The notes beneath the pieces are model-generated. The model was not told where the DNA came from. It saw nothing but the letters and a program-made list of their open reading frames with translations, and did not search any database. From assembly GCA_030052745.1 (NCBI GenBank), contig JANBVO010000017.1, forward strand, positions 434,001 through 498,000: 64,000 nt of DNA, in the 5' to 3' direction. Each line of letters starts with the position of its first letter. The first letter of the stretch is position 1. Origin of the DNA: Pleurostoma richardsiae (taxonomy: Eukaryota > Ascomycota > Sordariomycetes > Calosphaeriales > Pleurostomataceae). A program made the translations under genes and the position numbers. Shown here piece after piece: positions 35,619-45,875 of this stretch.

Positions 35619-36140
35619 ATGCAAGGCAAAATGGCGCCTTCTGTCTCAACCCGACCGAAAGTCGCCTTTGTCTACACCCTCTGGTTCACGTGGATTGATC
35701 CAGTACTTTCACTCATCGGCGCCTACGGCGGCTTCTTCGTCCCAAACTTACTACTGGCCTCGTACATCCCCGACACGGTGGCGAGCCCAGCCGCGCCGAA
35801 AGAGCTGTCGCCAAACCCGAATGCTATGGCGAATCCGGCCCACGCTCTCATCTTCAACCAACTGGGGGGTTTCTTTTTGCTCACCTTTACGTTGAGCACG
35901 TTCCTGCTGCGCTACACACCAGACTTCACCATCTGGAGTCTGTATGAGGGGGCCATCCTCATCGTGGATGTGATCATTCTCGTGGCTACAGCTTTGGCGT
36001 ACGCTAATCAGGGTCGGCTCAGCCCCTTTACTTGGCGCCCGGAGGACTGGTTCTCCGTGCTTGTCACCGGGCTGTGTGCGGTGCTCCGAGCAGGCTTCGT
36101 GCTACGAATTGGTGTAGGCGAGAAAGAGAAGAGGAACTGA
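35619..36140 (+). CDS. Small four-helix membrane protein, DUF7704-like
   Basis: An intronless 173-aa frame. A second in-frame ATG lies four codons in (35631), and either could be used. Four hydrophobic segments are visible: VAFVYTLWFTWIDPVLSLIGA, IFNQLGGFFLLTFTLSTFLL, IWSLYEGAILIVDVIILVAT and WFSVLVTGLCAVLRAGFVL. The opening pattern (F-x-Y-T-L-W-F-x-W-I-D-P-x-L-x-L-x-G-A-Y) and N-Q-L family residues match the fungal DUF7704 proteins, which are often found near secondary-metabolism genes. Molecular function is not known. The neighbour upstream is the ankyrin protein and downstream a 2EXR-like protein; no pathway link is visible. Confidence 0.72.
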   Translation: MQGKMAPSVSTRPKVAFVYTLWFTWIDPVLSLIGAYGGFFVPNLLLASYIPDTVASPAAPKELSPNPNAMANPAHALIFNQLGGFFLLTFTLSTFLLRYTPDFTIWSLYEGAILIVDVIILVATALAYANQGRLSPFTWRPEDWFSVLVTGLCAVLRAGFVLRIGVGEKEKRN

Positions 36141-36560
36141 TCTCGAAGCGTGAGGGGGGAAGATGCGTAAGGACATATGTGTATGCACGTCTTGAATAAG
36201 GGAACTGAAGAGACGATGGGTAACTTACCCATTATCGGAGCAGACAGGGCAAAGAAGTGGAAGGAAAAGAGGCTCAAGGACTACACCTCATCGCGCACGG
36301 AGGAAGTTGACGCGAACGCGATGGAACGGTGACGCACGGACTGCTGAGGCGTGTTACCACATTAACATGCAGCTGACAGATTACTAGCAGATAGCCAGAA
36401 AGCTGTAGTTAGCAGTGCAACGAAGTAATCACGTTCTTTGGCGGACCACTTCTTCCCTGCAAGCGTGCTGGCTTGACACCGGCATGCTTTCGTATCATGG
36501 CTCGCGTACAGCAACAACGTCGGCCGTGTCGCTAGACGGCGAGCAGAATTCCATTTGGCT
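36141..36560. other. Intergenic
   Basis: About 420 bp between two plus-strand genes. Nothing recognised. Confidence 0.4.
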
Positions 36561-37297
36561 ATGACTGATTCCTTACGCAAGAAACAAACACGCTATATCC
36601 TCCAGAATACGGTGCCTGCAGAAGGTTCTAGGGAGGCCAAAGAGTTAGACCGAACGCGCTTTACGCGGTGCTACACCAGGCGAGGGACGGTGCTGATGCT
36701 TGCTCTTGCCGCAGATATGAACTAAATCAACGCGTCTCTCCCCTCCTCCGCATTCCCGCCGAACTTCGCCTTCGAGTTTACGATCTCGTCCTCGGCCACC
36801 GCCAGATCTACATCTACTACGTCCCCTGGCAGCACAAGCGCCGCGTCAAGAACGGCCAACCCTACCACGAGACGATACGGGGCGGCTTCCGCTGCAAGAT
36901 ACTCTATCCCACGCAGAACCCCTGGGAGGAGCCTGACCGGTGGTACCTGAAGCCCTTCCTAGATGTCCGCATGACACTGCTGTCCGGCGTCTGCCGGCAG
37001 CTCTACCACGAAACGGCCCTGCTGCCGCACAAGCTGAACCCCTGGTCCTTCCAAAACACGTACGTGATGGAGCGGTACATAATGACGGAGGGCCGGATGA
37101 CGCTCGCGCAGAGGCGGACCATCCACACGCTATATTGCCGGGAGAACTTGAGCAAGGCGATGGAGAAGAAGTTCGGGAACCTCAAGGTGATCGTCTGGAA
37201 AGACGGCAAGAAGCTACGCCGGCAGGACCTGGCCGAGGAGCCTCAGGTGACTAGGAGAAGCAAGGCCTCCTGGCGAGATCGGACCTACCAGTGGTAG
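36561..37297 (+). CDS. 2EXR/DUF7730-like F-box-related protein
   Basis: The main exon (36715-37297) contains the fungal 2EXR-type motif SPLLRIPAELRLRVYDLVLG, followed by a beta-rich body with LLSGVCRQLYHETALL, an element common to these families, and a basic tail. This domain set is abundant in filamentous ascomycetes; its molecular role is unknown and it is sometimes compared to F-box proteins. No ATG precedes the motif in the same open frame. A model with exon 1 at 36561-36643, a 71-nt intron ending gccgcag and exon 2 from 36715 keeps frame and gives 221 aa, but the gttaga donor is weak, so the 5' end is uncertain. Confidence 0.68.
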
Positions 37298-38909
37298 ACG
37301 AGATGCGCCGGATCCGATACAGGTTCGCCAGCCTAGTATAAGCCGGGAGAGAGCTGAGACAGACGCCAGGCAGCTTCGGCGATCTTTTGCTTGCTTGCTT
37401 GCACCGGCTTCAGCGTCCTGCGCCTTTGAGCGAGTGCATATAGCGTGATGTTTCACTCGCCGACTCTAACGATGACGGTGCTCATTCGATAAATCGACTG
37501 CACCGGAGGTCTATTTGCCAACTAGCTCAGCCGTATATTCGAAATAGCATCACATAGAATGGACCCGGCCCTCAATATGGAAGCCCCTCCATTTCTTTCT
37601 TCCGAGCGCGCTTCACTCTTCTACGCGTACATCGCCAGCTAGATTTCATAGACCTAGAGTATTCGAGTTGCGTAAGTTAGGTAGGTTCTGCTTTGATCCG
37701 CAGGACGCGGCCCATTAATGCCACAAGCAGTTAAGGTGTCATAGTTTTTAGTGCCAGGTGCAGCTTCAGCCGCCTTCACAAGTCTGTAAGTCCCGAAAGT
37801 ATCGTGAAGGGCAGGAGCTGGATCAAATTCGAGTCACAGTCATGCTGATACAAGTCCCTTGCCATGGACTATTCGCATAATCTGACAACGCGGTAATCTC
37901 AGCCGTGATTATGGATCTCCTCGTTATCATCAGCAGTCACGACCTCTGGTTTCTGGACTTAGTAGCTCCCGTCTCAAGCGATCATGTCAAGCTCTTTATC
38001 CTGATTGCCGACTCCCATACCTCGTCATCTTTACTTGTAGTGAACCTCGTGTACTTCTTGATCACATTCCGTCTTCGTCACGCCCAAAATATGTCGCACA
38101 ATCCAGGGATATCTAGGCAAAATCAAGAGCCCAAGTTGGGTAGCTTCACAGGCCTTGATGGTGAAGTCCTTGGGGTCTCCTCTAGGCGCAGTGGTACACG
38201 CGACATACGCTGTAAAATGCTACTTGTTACGCTGGGTAGCTTCGCGAACGACTTGGTCCTGTTGGGCTAGGTATACCTGAAAACGCATTTCCAGCGTTAT
38301 ACGTTGCGGAACTGTGCACGGAAACAATAGTCTCGGCAGTACACCATAATCGTTCTCTCTTGCGCAGCTTCCACAGATCCTTGCCTGATACTCGACGGCG
38401 CTGCTATCCTGCTTTTTGTTAGTGAGCGAAGTGGAACGATACCGGTGCCTAGGTCTTTGTAGCCTCGCATTCGCTTCAGTAGTGCTTTACGATCTGGAAG
38501 GTGGCTATGTGATCCGAGCAAGGGCATATGATCTGGATTCGGGCCCGGGAGGTTGCGCGCCACAGAGAATTCGCCTCGCCAACGGGATTGCCAACCCCGA
38601 CGGGCCGGACATCAATCGTAAAGACCGGCGCCCGACAATGGCAACAGAATCGTCACGTCAATGGCCGGGGACGGCAAATAACCACCCAAATTTCATGTAG
38701 TGGATCGCAGAACTCGGCCGTGCCGGCGCCGGCTTGCCCTTGACTGGAAATGTCATTTAAAGGGGAGGTCCCCTAGGGCAGGGGCGTCCACGGGGGTCGA
38801 AGCACTTTGATTCCACGATGATTCGACTGACTCCAATCCAACGGGCTCAATCAGCTGTGGGAGAGTTCTGCATGATAATCGGAGGCACGTTATCAACAGA
38901 CACGCAAAG
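37298..38909. other. 1.6-kb intergenic region
   Basis: Between the 2EXR-like gene and the DHA2 MFS gene. A 121-codon frame at 37905-38270 has no family resemblance and is rejected. GC-rich CGG/CCG clusters occur around 38540-38740, ahead of the MFS gene, and might include regulator sites. Confidence 0.45.
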
Positions 38910-40971
38910 ATGGCGGATGCTATGTCAAACCTCACACCGGTTGTTACCGCGGCTCAACAGAGCAATGCCCAACAGTCTGCTGGGAACAACGAAGACGCAG
39001 AGCCAGAGTATATGACGGGTCTTCCCTTCTATCTTGTCATCAGCTCTTTGGTTTTGTCCTGCCTGCTGGTGGCCCTCGGCGCGTCGATGCTGGGGACTGT
39101 AAGTCTGGGTGGGCTCCGAGTCACAACAAGCAACGCTGACTTTCCTCACAGGCGACGCCGTCCATCACTACGACATTCCATTCCATCAATGATGTCGGAT
39201 GGTACGGGTCTAGCTATCTTGTTGCAAAGTACGTCCTCCCCCACACAGTGAATTGTCACTCGTAGACCGCTGGTCTAACGGGGCAATAGCTGCGCAATGA
39301 TGCCACTCACTGGCAAGATATTTACCCTGTTTGAGTTAAAGGCAAGCTGAAGCCTCCTCAGAAGGTGTTGCAGACGCTAAAGGACGACCTAGTGGACATT
39401 CATCGCCTTCATCGCCGTTTTCGAGGTCGGGACTCTTGTTGCTGCCGTTTCGGTCTCGTCCACAATGTTGATCATTGGACGCAGTATCTCGGGCATTGGA
39501 GGGTCTGGCATCGTGAACGGAGCTGTCACTATAATCACCGTCATTCGCCCAATGGCAAAAAGGCCCTTTCTCATTGGGCTCCTGATGGCGTGCGTTGCGG
39601 CAGGTCAGGTTGCGGGACCCTTGATAGGAGGGGCACTGTCTGAGGTCTCTTGGCGTTGGTGTTTCTACATGTACGTACGTCCCTGAGCCCTTGATCCTTC
39701 ACTTTCCTACGCCTATCGCTCACCTTGAACTGTGACGCAGAAACCTGCCGTTAGGCGGCTTTGCCGTCTTCTTCTTCCTCGTTTTCGTCAAGCTTCCCGC
39801 CCGGAGCTCATTTTCCGACGACAAAACCTTGGCGCAGAAACTGGCCAGCATTGATTTCGTCGGGTTCGCAGTCTTCGCCGCGGCGTGCGTGCTCGTTCTC
39901 ATGGGCCTTGAATGGGGTGGGACAACCTATGCGTGGGACTCGTCCGTCATCATCGGCCTCATCTGTGGCGGCGGCGTCCTATTTGTCATCTTCTTCGGCT
40001 GGTCTATGCACCTGAAAGAGGGGGCTTTGATCCCTACGAGGCTGTTCCGCGATCGCATCAACCTCGCCTGCGGGATAACCAGCGTCGTCCAGTCTGGCGG
40101 AGTGTTCATTCTTATGTTTTTTTTACCCATCTGGTTTCAGGGTATCCAGAACGCTTCTCCCGTGATCAGCGGCGTCAAGATCTTGCCTACTATCGTCTCG
40201 CAAGTCATCGCATCCCTCCTCTGTGGAGCCTCAGGTGTGTGGGCCAACGTGTGCCTCGTTTGTCCTACTGCTGACCTCTGTTTTAGTCCAGAAGACCGGA
40301 TACTATTTACCTCAGGCGGTCATTGGGAACGCCTTTGTCGCGATAGCCTCCGGCCTCTTCACGACCTTTACTCCCTCGACGGGGGCCGGCTCATGGATCG
40401 GATTCCAGATACTCGGGGGTGTTGGAAGGGGCATGATAATGCAGCTAGTATGGTCCCGTGCACGGAGGCATCTTGAACATCGAGCTAACACGGCCCTAAG
40501 CTCATCACCGCTGTGCAAGCAAATGCTCCACCCGAGGATGCGCCTGTAGTCTCCAGCTATATCATGTTCACGCAGTACTTTGGCGGAGCCGTCTTCATCT
40601 GCGTCGGCAGGACTGTTCTGACATCGAGCTTAACGTCAACGATACCTAAGGATGCTCCGAGCGTGGATCCGCAGCTTGTGATAGACACAGGTGTAACGGA
40701 GCTAAGCGAGGTTTTCCACGGTGACCTCCTGAAGCAGGTATTGCAAGCTTATAATGATTCAATCGTGGATGTCTTTGTATGTTGCCATCTGTCCATACTT
40801 CCGAACTTTCATTGCTAACGAACACAGTATGCGCAACTCGCTCTCTCTGCCGCCGCTTTTGTCTGCTCATTTTTCCTTGGATGGCGAGACGTCAGGGGAA
40901 GAAAGAAGCCGACGGATGTGGAGACTGGAAGCGAGACCGAGAAAAGGACTGAGGCTGGGAATTCTAGATGA
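38910..40971 (+). CDS. MFS efflux transporter, DHA2 (14-TM) family
   Basis: Predicted plasma-membrane drug or metabolite:H+ antiporter. Eight exons (38910-39098, 39152-39228, 39290-39341, 39393-39670, 39741-40234, 40287-40447, 40501-40776, 40828-40971) join to 556 aa. Motifs seen: DVGWYGSSYLVANCAMMPLTGKIF, IAVFEVGTLVAAVS, IIGRSISGIGGSGIVNGA (antiporter-type Gly-rich loop), QVAGPLIGGALSEVSWRW and the long mid-loop before the second half. Intron 3 (39342-39392) has a GC donor (AAAG/GCAAGC) and an AG acceptor. All others are GT-AG. The C-terminus is short and charged. It sits 0.8 kb upstream of a secreted FAD oxidase on the same strand. Fungal DHA2 pumps next to oxidoreductases often export a pathway product, which is inference here. 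Confidence 0.9.
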
Positions 40972-41753
40972 GGAGATCCTTGACGGTCTCGCACACGGGG
41001 AGTTGTCCCACAGACCGCACCACTGAAGGCATGACATCGAACTTCCGAGCACCTCCGTTCCTTGGAGTTAGACGGTCGTATCTGCGTCGCACAGGTCGCC
41101 AAGACCACACAACACTTCAACCATCCCACCGGTGTTCTCTTCTCCCATCTTGACTCATTAACCTGAGTCTTGGGCCACCCTCGAGGCCAGAATCGACAGT
41201 CTACACTATAATACTTAGCGGTTATGGTATGTGCCGCCAGCGAGGTTTCTTCCCGACCGTCGGGAAGACGGGCCATATGGCAAACAATATGAATTAGACA
41301 ACGGTGACAGGTACGCCCAAGATCGGGAGCAAACAAGGTCGGGTGTTTTTTAATAGCTTTCTGCTCAATCACGCTGGTTGATCCCGGCGTATGAATTTAG
41401 CCATAGAGCCCCTGGATGGGCATCGCCCAAGAGCCACTTTCGTGACATCGACCGAACTTATTAACAGCCGGAATGCTTGTGTAGAAATCGGGATCTCCTC
41501 AAACTAGCCCGCGTTGGAAAGGCATGACATTGGGAGCCGTAGATTAGAGGTGCTTTTATCATTGCCCTCCTCGCTATATTTGATGCGGGTCTCGTTTACT
41601 TCCGTGCGTGTATAGGAGACAAAGACGGCATTCCGTAACTGGCATGGGTAGCCCAATCCTATGATAAGAGCCTGTAGCCCAAGTGACCCGGTTGCCACTA
41701 TGCCAAGCCTTTCGTCTGTTCTGGTTTGACAATCGCACTTGACATCTGCCGAA
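40972..41753. other. Intergenic
   Basis: About 780 bp between the DHA2 MFS gene and the FAD oxidase, presumably the oxidase promoter. No exon or repeat recognised. Confidence 0.4.
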
Positions 41754-43940
41754 ATGCACATCTTGCCACTGTTGACTGGTCTCGTTGTCTCGGGCGTCCG
41801 ATGCATCAACTTTCCCTACGAGGCCGAGACCCTTACCGATGCGGACGTCGGCAACTTCTCCGCGATAGCATTCGGCGACAAGTCACAGCTGAGTCCGACG
41901 TTTAGCGGGCCAGAATGCAAGGCTTTCCCTGGAACGGACTCCTGGCCGCTGGACAACGAATGGGCGCAGCTGAACAGCTCACTGGGCGGAGCACTTCTGA
42001 AGCCCTCTCCCCCAGGGATCGTGTGCTACAAGGGACCGATGCAGGACGTGAACGCATGCATTAGCCTGCTCTTCGGTTCACTATCCTCCCGGGTCTATCT
42101 AGACGATCCGGTCACGGTGCTGACGACTTGGCCGGAGGGTGATACATGCCCCGTGACCCCATATGCCACCGGCAACTGCACACAAGGGGGTTTTCCGACG
42201 TATGTGGTGAACGCGACGACGGTGCGCCATATTCAGCTGGCTGTCAACTTTGCGCGGAACAAGAACCTGCGGCTAGTCATCAAGTCAGTCTCTGATATTC
42301 GCATCTGTTGCTGAAAGGAAGCATTCTTCTGACGACGGAAGTCAGGAACACAGGTCATGATTTCGTCGGAAGATCTACCGGAGCGGGAGCTTTGAGTGTC
42401 TGGACGCATTGGCTTAAGAGTTTTGAGTTCCTCCCCGAGTACAAGCAGGAGCCATACGACGGCATGGCTGCTCGCGTAGGGGCCGGCCTCGAGGCCTGGG
42501 AGCTATATACCTATATGGACAAATACAACATGACCGTTGTTGTGCCTGGTGGGAGTACCGTTGGTGCATATGGAGGGTGGATGGCTGGTGGTGGTCACAA
42601 CACCCTATCGTCATCATATGGTCTGGGTTCCGACCAGGCGCTCTCGCTCCAGGTCGTAACGGCCGATGGCAGGTTCGTCACTGCTGACCCAGATAACAAC
42701 TCCGACCTGTTCTATGCTCTTCGTGGCGGAGGGCCCGGTGAGTCTTCCCCCTTCCTGGGCTGGACGCCTTTCGTTGTAGGCGGAACCTGATTGACAGGGT
42801 GCAATAGGTACGTATGGAATCGTCACGTCGGCCATCGTCAAGGCCTACCCACCCGTCTATGTATCCGAATCGGCTCTGGCCTTCAGTGTGGGAAATCCAG
42901 GCTTCGGCTTTGGCTTTGGGAATTTCTCCTTCCCGGTGAATGGGACGAACCCTTTCAACTTCTCGAACCCCTTCAACACCACTGGCGGATTTCCGAACCC
43001 ATTCAACGTGTCGAGCCCCTTCCTGAGTCCTTTCAACATGTCAAACCCTTTCAATTTCACAATCCCAGGCAACTTCAGCTTCCCAAACGCTACCGCCCCT
43101 GCGACCGTCAACTCGACAGCCACATTCTGGAAGGCCGTCAACGCCTACTTCGCCTTCGGCGAGACTCTTTGCGACGCTGGCGGCACCGGTTACAGCTACC
43201 TGACTCCCCTGGGGACCGGCAACACTTCCTTCAGCTTCACGACGACCCTAGAGATGCCTGGAATGACGCCGCAGCAGCTGTTCGACTTCGTGCAGCCGCT
43301 CTTCGACGATCTGAACAATCTCGGCGTGAACGTGACCAACGCCATGCCCTCCGCCAGCCTTTCGTGGGGCGACACCCGCGAGGGCGAGGGCGATTCGCCC
43401 GGCAACGTGCGCTTCGCGAGCCGGCTGATGCCGCGAAGCAGCTGGGAGGATCCTGTTGCCTTTGATGCCATGATGGGAGCGATCCGTGAGTCTATCGAGG
43501 CCGGGTACACCTTCCACGGGGTGCAGGTCGCACCGACGGAGAAAACGGCCGGTGCCTACCCAGGGCCGAACACCAGCTCCGTGAATCCGGCCTTCCGCGC
43601 GACGCTTCTGCACGCCGACCTCTTCGATGTGTTACCGGTGCTGGGAGCCTCCGTGCAGGTGGCGCAGGAGGCCGAGGCGCGGCTGAGCTCATATATGAAC
43701 AAGTGGCGGGCGGCAACGCCGGGGGCTGGGGCGTACATCAACGAGGCGGATGCGCAGGAGCCGGACTGGCAGCAAAGCTTCTTCGGGGCGAACTACGACA
43801 GGCTGCTGGCGATCAAGAGGGACCAGGACCCATGGGGCCTCTTCTGGGCGCCGACTACGGTGGGCAGCGAGGCGTGGGAGGTAAGGACGGCGGACGGGGC
43901 GCCAACGCAGAATGGGAGGCTGTGCAGGGTGACGAGCTGA
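41754..43940 (+). CDS. Secreted FAD-linked oxidase (FAD_binding_4 / BBE)
   Basis: Extracellular or secretory-pathway flavoenzyme that would oxidise an alcohol, sugar or alkaloid-type substrate. Three exons (41754-42283, 42346-42737, 42808-43940) give 684 aa. A signal peptide (HILPLLTGLVVSGVRC) is followed by the PCMH FAD fold with IKNTGHDFVGRSTGAGALSV, restored exactly across intron 1, GGSTVGAYGGWMAGGGHN and LFYALRGGGPGTYGIVTSA across intron 2. The BBE domain near the end has GAYINEADAQEPDWQQSFFG and a DPWGLFWAPTTVG block. A His of the HDF type is present for covalent FAD, and whether a second 6-S-cysteinyl link exists is not clear. An unusual NPFN repeat insert lies between the two domains. 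Confidence 0.9.
42948..43090 (+). repeat. In-frame NPFN repeat insert within FAD oxidase
   Basis: Imperfect repeats of an Asn-Pro-Phe-Asn unit (NPFNFSNPFNTT, NPFNVSSPF, SPFNMSNPFNFT) encoded by degenerate AAC-CCn-TTC-AAC codons. Many units create N-x-S/T glycosylation sequons. They lie between the FAD and substrate domains and should form a glycosylated loop. Confidence 0.75.
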
Positions 43941-44318
43941 GTAGGAACGGGTGTGAGGAGACGATATGAGACCGTGGACGTGTGTTACGAAAGATTCTTG
44001 ATGTCGGAATGGAAACCAAGATTGCCATGGGTGTAACATTAAGCCGCTTTCAACGCCCATACTAACCCTGGGCCGCACTCTGCGGTGGGACAGATTGCAG
44101 GTAGCGGAAAGGTGGAATCTGCAAGACGATGGCGCATGGGATGAGATGTGATTTCGACACGTATGTAGAGACATGAAACCTGATGACTTACTGCAGATAG
44201 TGGGCGAGGATGGTGGGCTACTGCGCCGGCAACTTCACTCTTGCAAAAGAGGAACTCGGGCCCTGTTGAGGAGGAGCTTCAGAATGGCATGGCGCTACCT
44301 GCAGAGCTCACACGGCAG
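43941..44318. other. Convergent intergenic region
   Basis: About 380 bp between the convergent FAD oxidase and reductase-like genes. Only 3' flanks are expected and nothing else was seen. Confidence 0.4.
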
Positions 44319-45092
44319 TCAATAGTACCCTTCAAAAGTGTCAATCTTCTGCGCGCCAACGTCCTTCACAGCCTCCGCGACAGGGTCGTCTCCGCCAACA
44401 GCGTCGAAGGCCAGGCCGATCGTGTTATCGTTCTTCAGGCATTCCGCCACGACCCGCGCAACGTCTTCTCGCGCGATCGTTCTCCCCAGGTGCACCTTGC
44501 CCGCCGCCACGGCCTTCTGCCCGGGGTCGTTGTTGAGCCCGCCGGGCCGCACGATCGTGTAGTCCAGCCCGCGCTTGTCATTGCCCGTCCTCAACTCCCT
44601 GTCAGCAGCTAGCTTGGCGACGAGGTGCGGCCCAATGGCGGCCCATAGCCTGTCGCTCCGGCTCTTATCCTGCTCGTCGTACCAGTCCGGCACCGGCCGG
44701 TTCTCGCGGTCGCGCAAATCCAGCGCGCTGATGCTGACGAACCGCTTGCCGGTGTCACCGGCCTGGGCGGCGATGGCGAGCGCATCCATGACCTTGATGG
44801 CGCCCTCGCGGTCGACCTTGTCGATGCGGTCGCCAGACCCGAAGGGCGCCCCCGCCGCCCACACGACAAGGTCCGGCTTGATCCGGCTGAGCGTGGTCAA
44901 GAGCTCCGGGACCGTGGCCTCCTCGACGGACTGCACGATCGGATACGCACCGAGCTTCTCGACGTCCGCGGCCTGTTCGGCAGCGCGGATGATGCTGTGC
45001 ACGGTGTGCGGGGGCTGCGTCTCGCTTGTGAGGATACGCGTCAGATGGGAAGCCACTTTGCCATGGCCCCCCACGACGAGGGAAACAGGCAT
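44319..45092 (-). CDS. NAD(P)-binding Rossmann protein (atypical SDR / NAD(P)H-binding)
   Basis: A 257-aa intronless cytosolic protein starting at ATG 45092 (MPVSLVVGGHGKVASHLTRI). The N-terminal G-x-x-G-x-V-A motif is the dinucleotide loop of atypical SDRs such as the YwnB/BVR-B group. DLVVWAAGAP is the usual strand-4 motif, SISALDLRDRENRP the strand-5 region, DYTIVRPGGL the strand-6 motif and TIAREDVARVV the downstream conserved segment. No classical YxxxK is present, so activity as a reductase is uncertain; related proteins are epimerase-like or redox sensors. The gene is convergent with the FAD oxidase. Confidence 0.85.
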   Translation of the reverse strand: MPVSLVVGGHGKVASHLTRILTSETQPPHTVHSIIRAAEQAADVEKLGAYPIVQSVEEATVPELLTTLSRIKPDLVVWAAGAPFGSGDRIDKVDREGAIKVMDALAIAAQAGDTGKRFVSISALDLRDRENRPVPDWYDEQDKSRSDRLWAAIGPHLVAKLAADRELRTGNDKRGLDYTIVRPGGLNNDPGQKAVAAGKVHLGRTIAREDVARVVAECLKNDNTIGLAFDAVGGDDPVAEAVKDVGAQKIDTFEGYY

Positions 45093-45875
45093 GCTGTCTA
45101 GCTGTCTGGCTGTCTGTCTGTCTCTCTGCACCAGAGACGGATCTGGTTTCCGTGGTCCAGTGAACTCGGAGAATTGCAACGGCACTAAGACACGCACTCG
45201 TACACTCACAGGTAGGGATGGTCCAGCAACGGCGTGCGAGTGCCGGACAAGACCGGATAACTTAGCGCGACGCGACGGTGGCTTGTGGAGTCTGCAGCGA
45301 GGAAGATTGACGAGCCGATCCGCGCCCAAGCCGTGACGTCAACATGTGACCCCAGCCATCGTTCCCCCTCAACTCCCCCACACGCTGAGATGCCGCCTAC
45401 GAGCACGCCTTCGCGCCACTCTTGGTGCACGACTCCTCGAGAACCCGCTCCGGAGGCGCCAATTCGCCGCATGGGCTGGTCCGTCTGAGCAGCTCGGGGC
45501 CGGAGAACGTCGAGGCAAGAAGGGAGCGCCGTCTCGCACTTTAGCATCCTCCCGAGCGCCGAGATTCCGTCAAGATGATGTGCGGTCAGCACGCAGCCCT
45601 ATGGACCGCCGAGGCAGTCCATGACGCCATGCGACTGTTGGAGGGCCAGATCAGTTACGCTATTGCTCTAGCACTCGCGTCTGGCCTCACTGTGGCCCAA
45701 GGAGAGCAGACTGAATCCGGTGGCGTGTACTGCACATACCCAGGGTGTATTGTAATGTATCGACCATATCATTTCTAGATAAAGCAATGCCTTCTTCCAT
45801 CAAGTAGGCCGACCTTCTTGTAGCCTGCGTCAGCTGTGCATCTTTCGGGGCATTGTTGCTGAAGACGTCGCCAAG
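45093..45875. other. Divergent intergenic region
   Basis: About 780 bp between the reductase-like gene (leftward) and the DHA1 MFS gene (rightward), likely a shared promoter. It begins with the CTGT microsatellite. No reliable exon was recognised. Confidence 0.45.
45094..45127. repeat. CTGT microsatellite
   Basis: Imperfect CTGT/ACAG tetranucleotide repeat directly upstream of the reductase-like gene ATG, so it would lie in its 5' leader. It ends in a short TC run. Confidence 0.7.

Noticed and set aside
37905-38270. 121-codon frame with hydrophobic start
   Set aside because: No family resemblance, no splicing context, within a gene-poor stretch with several equally open frames.
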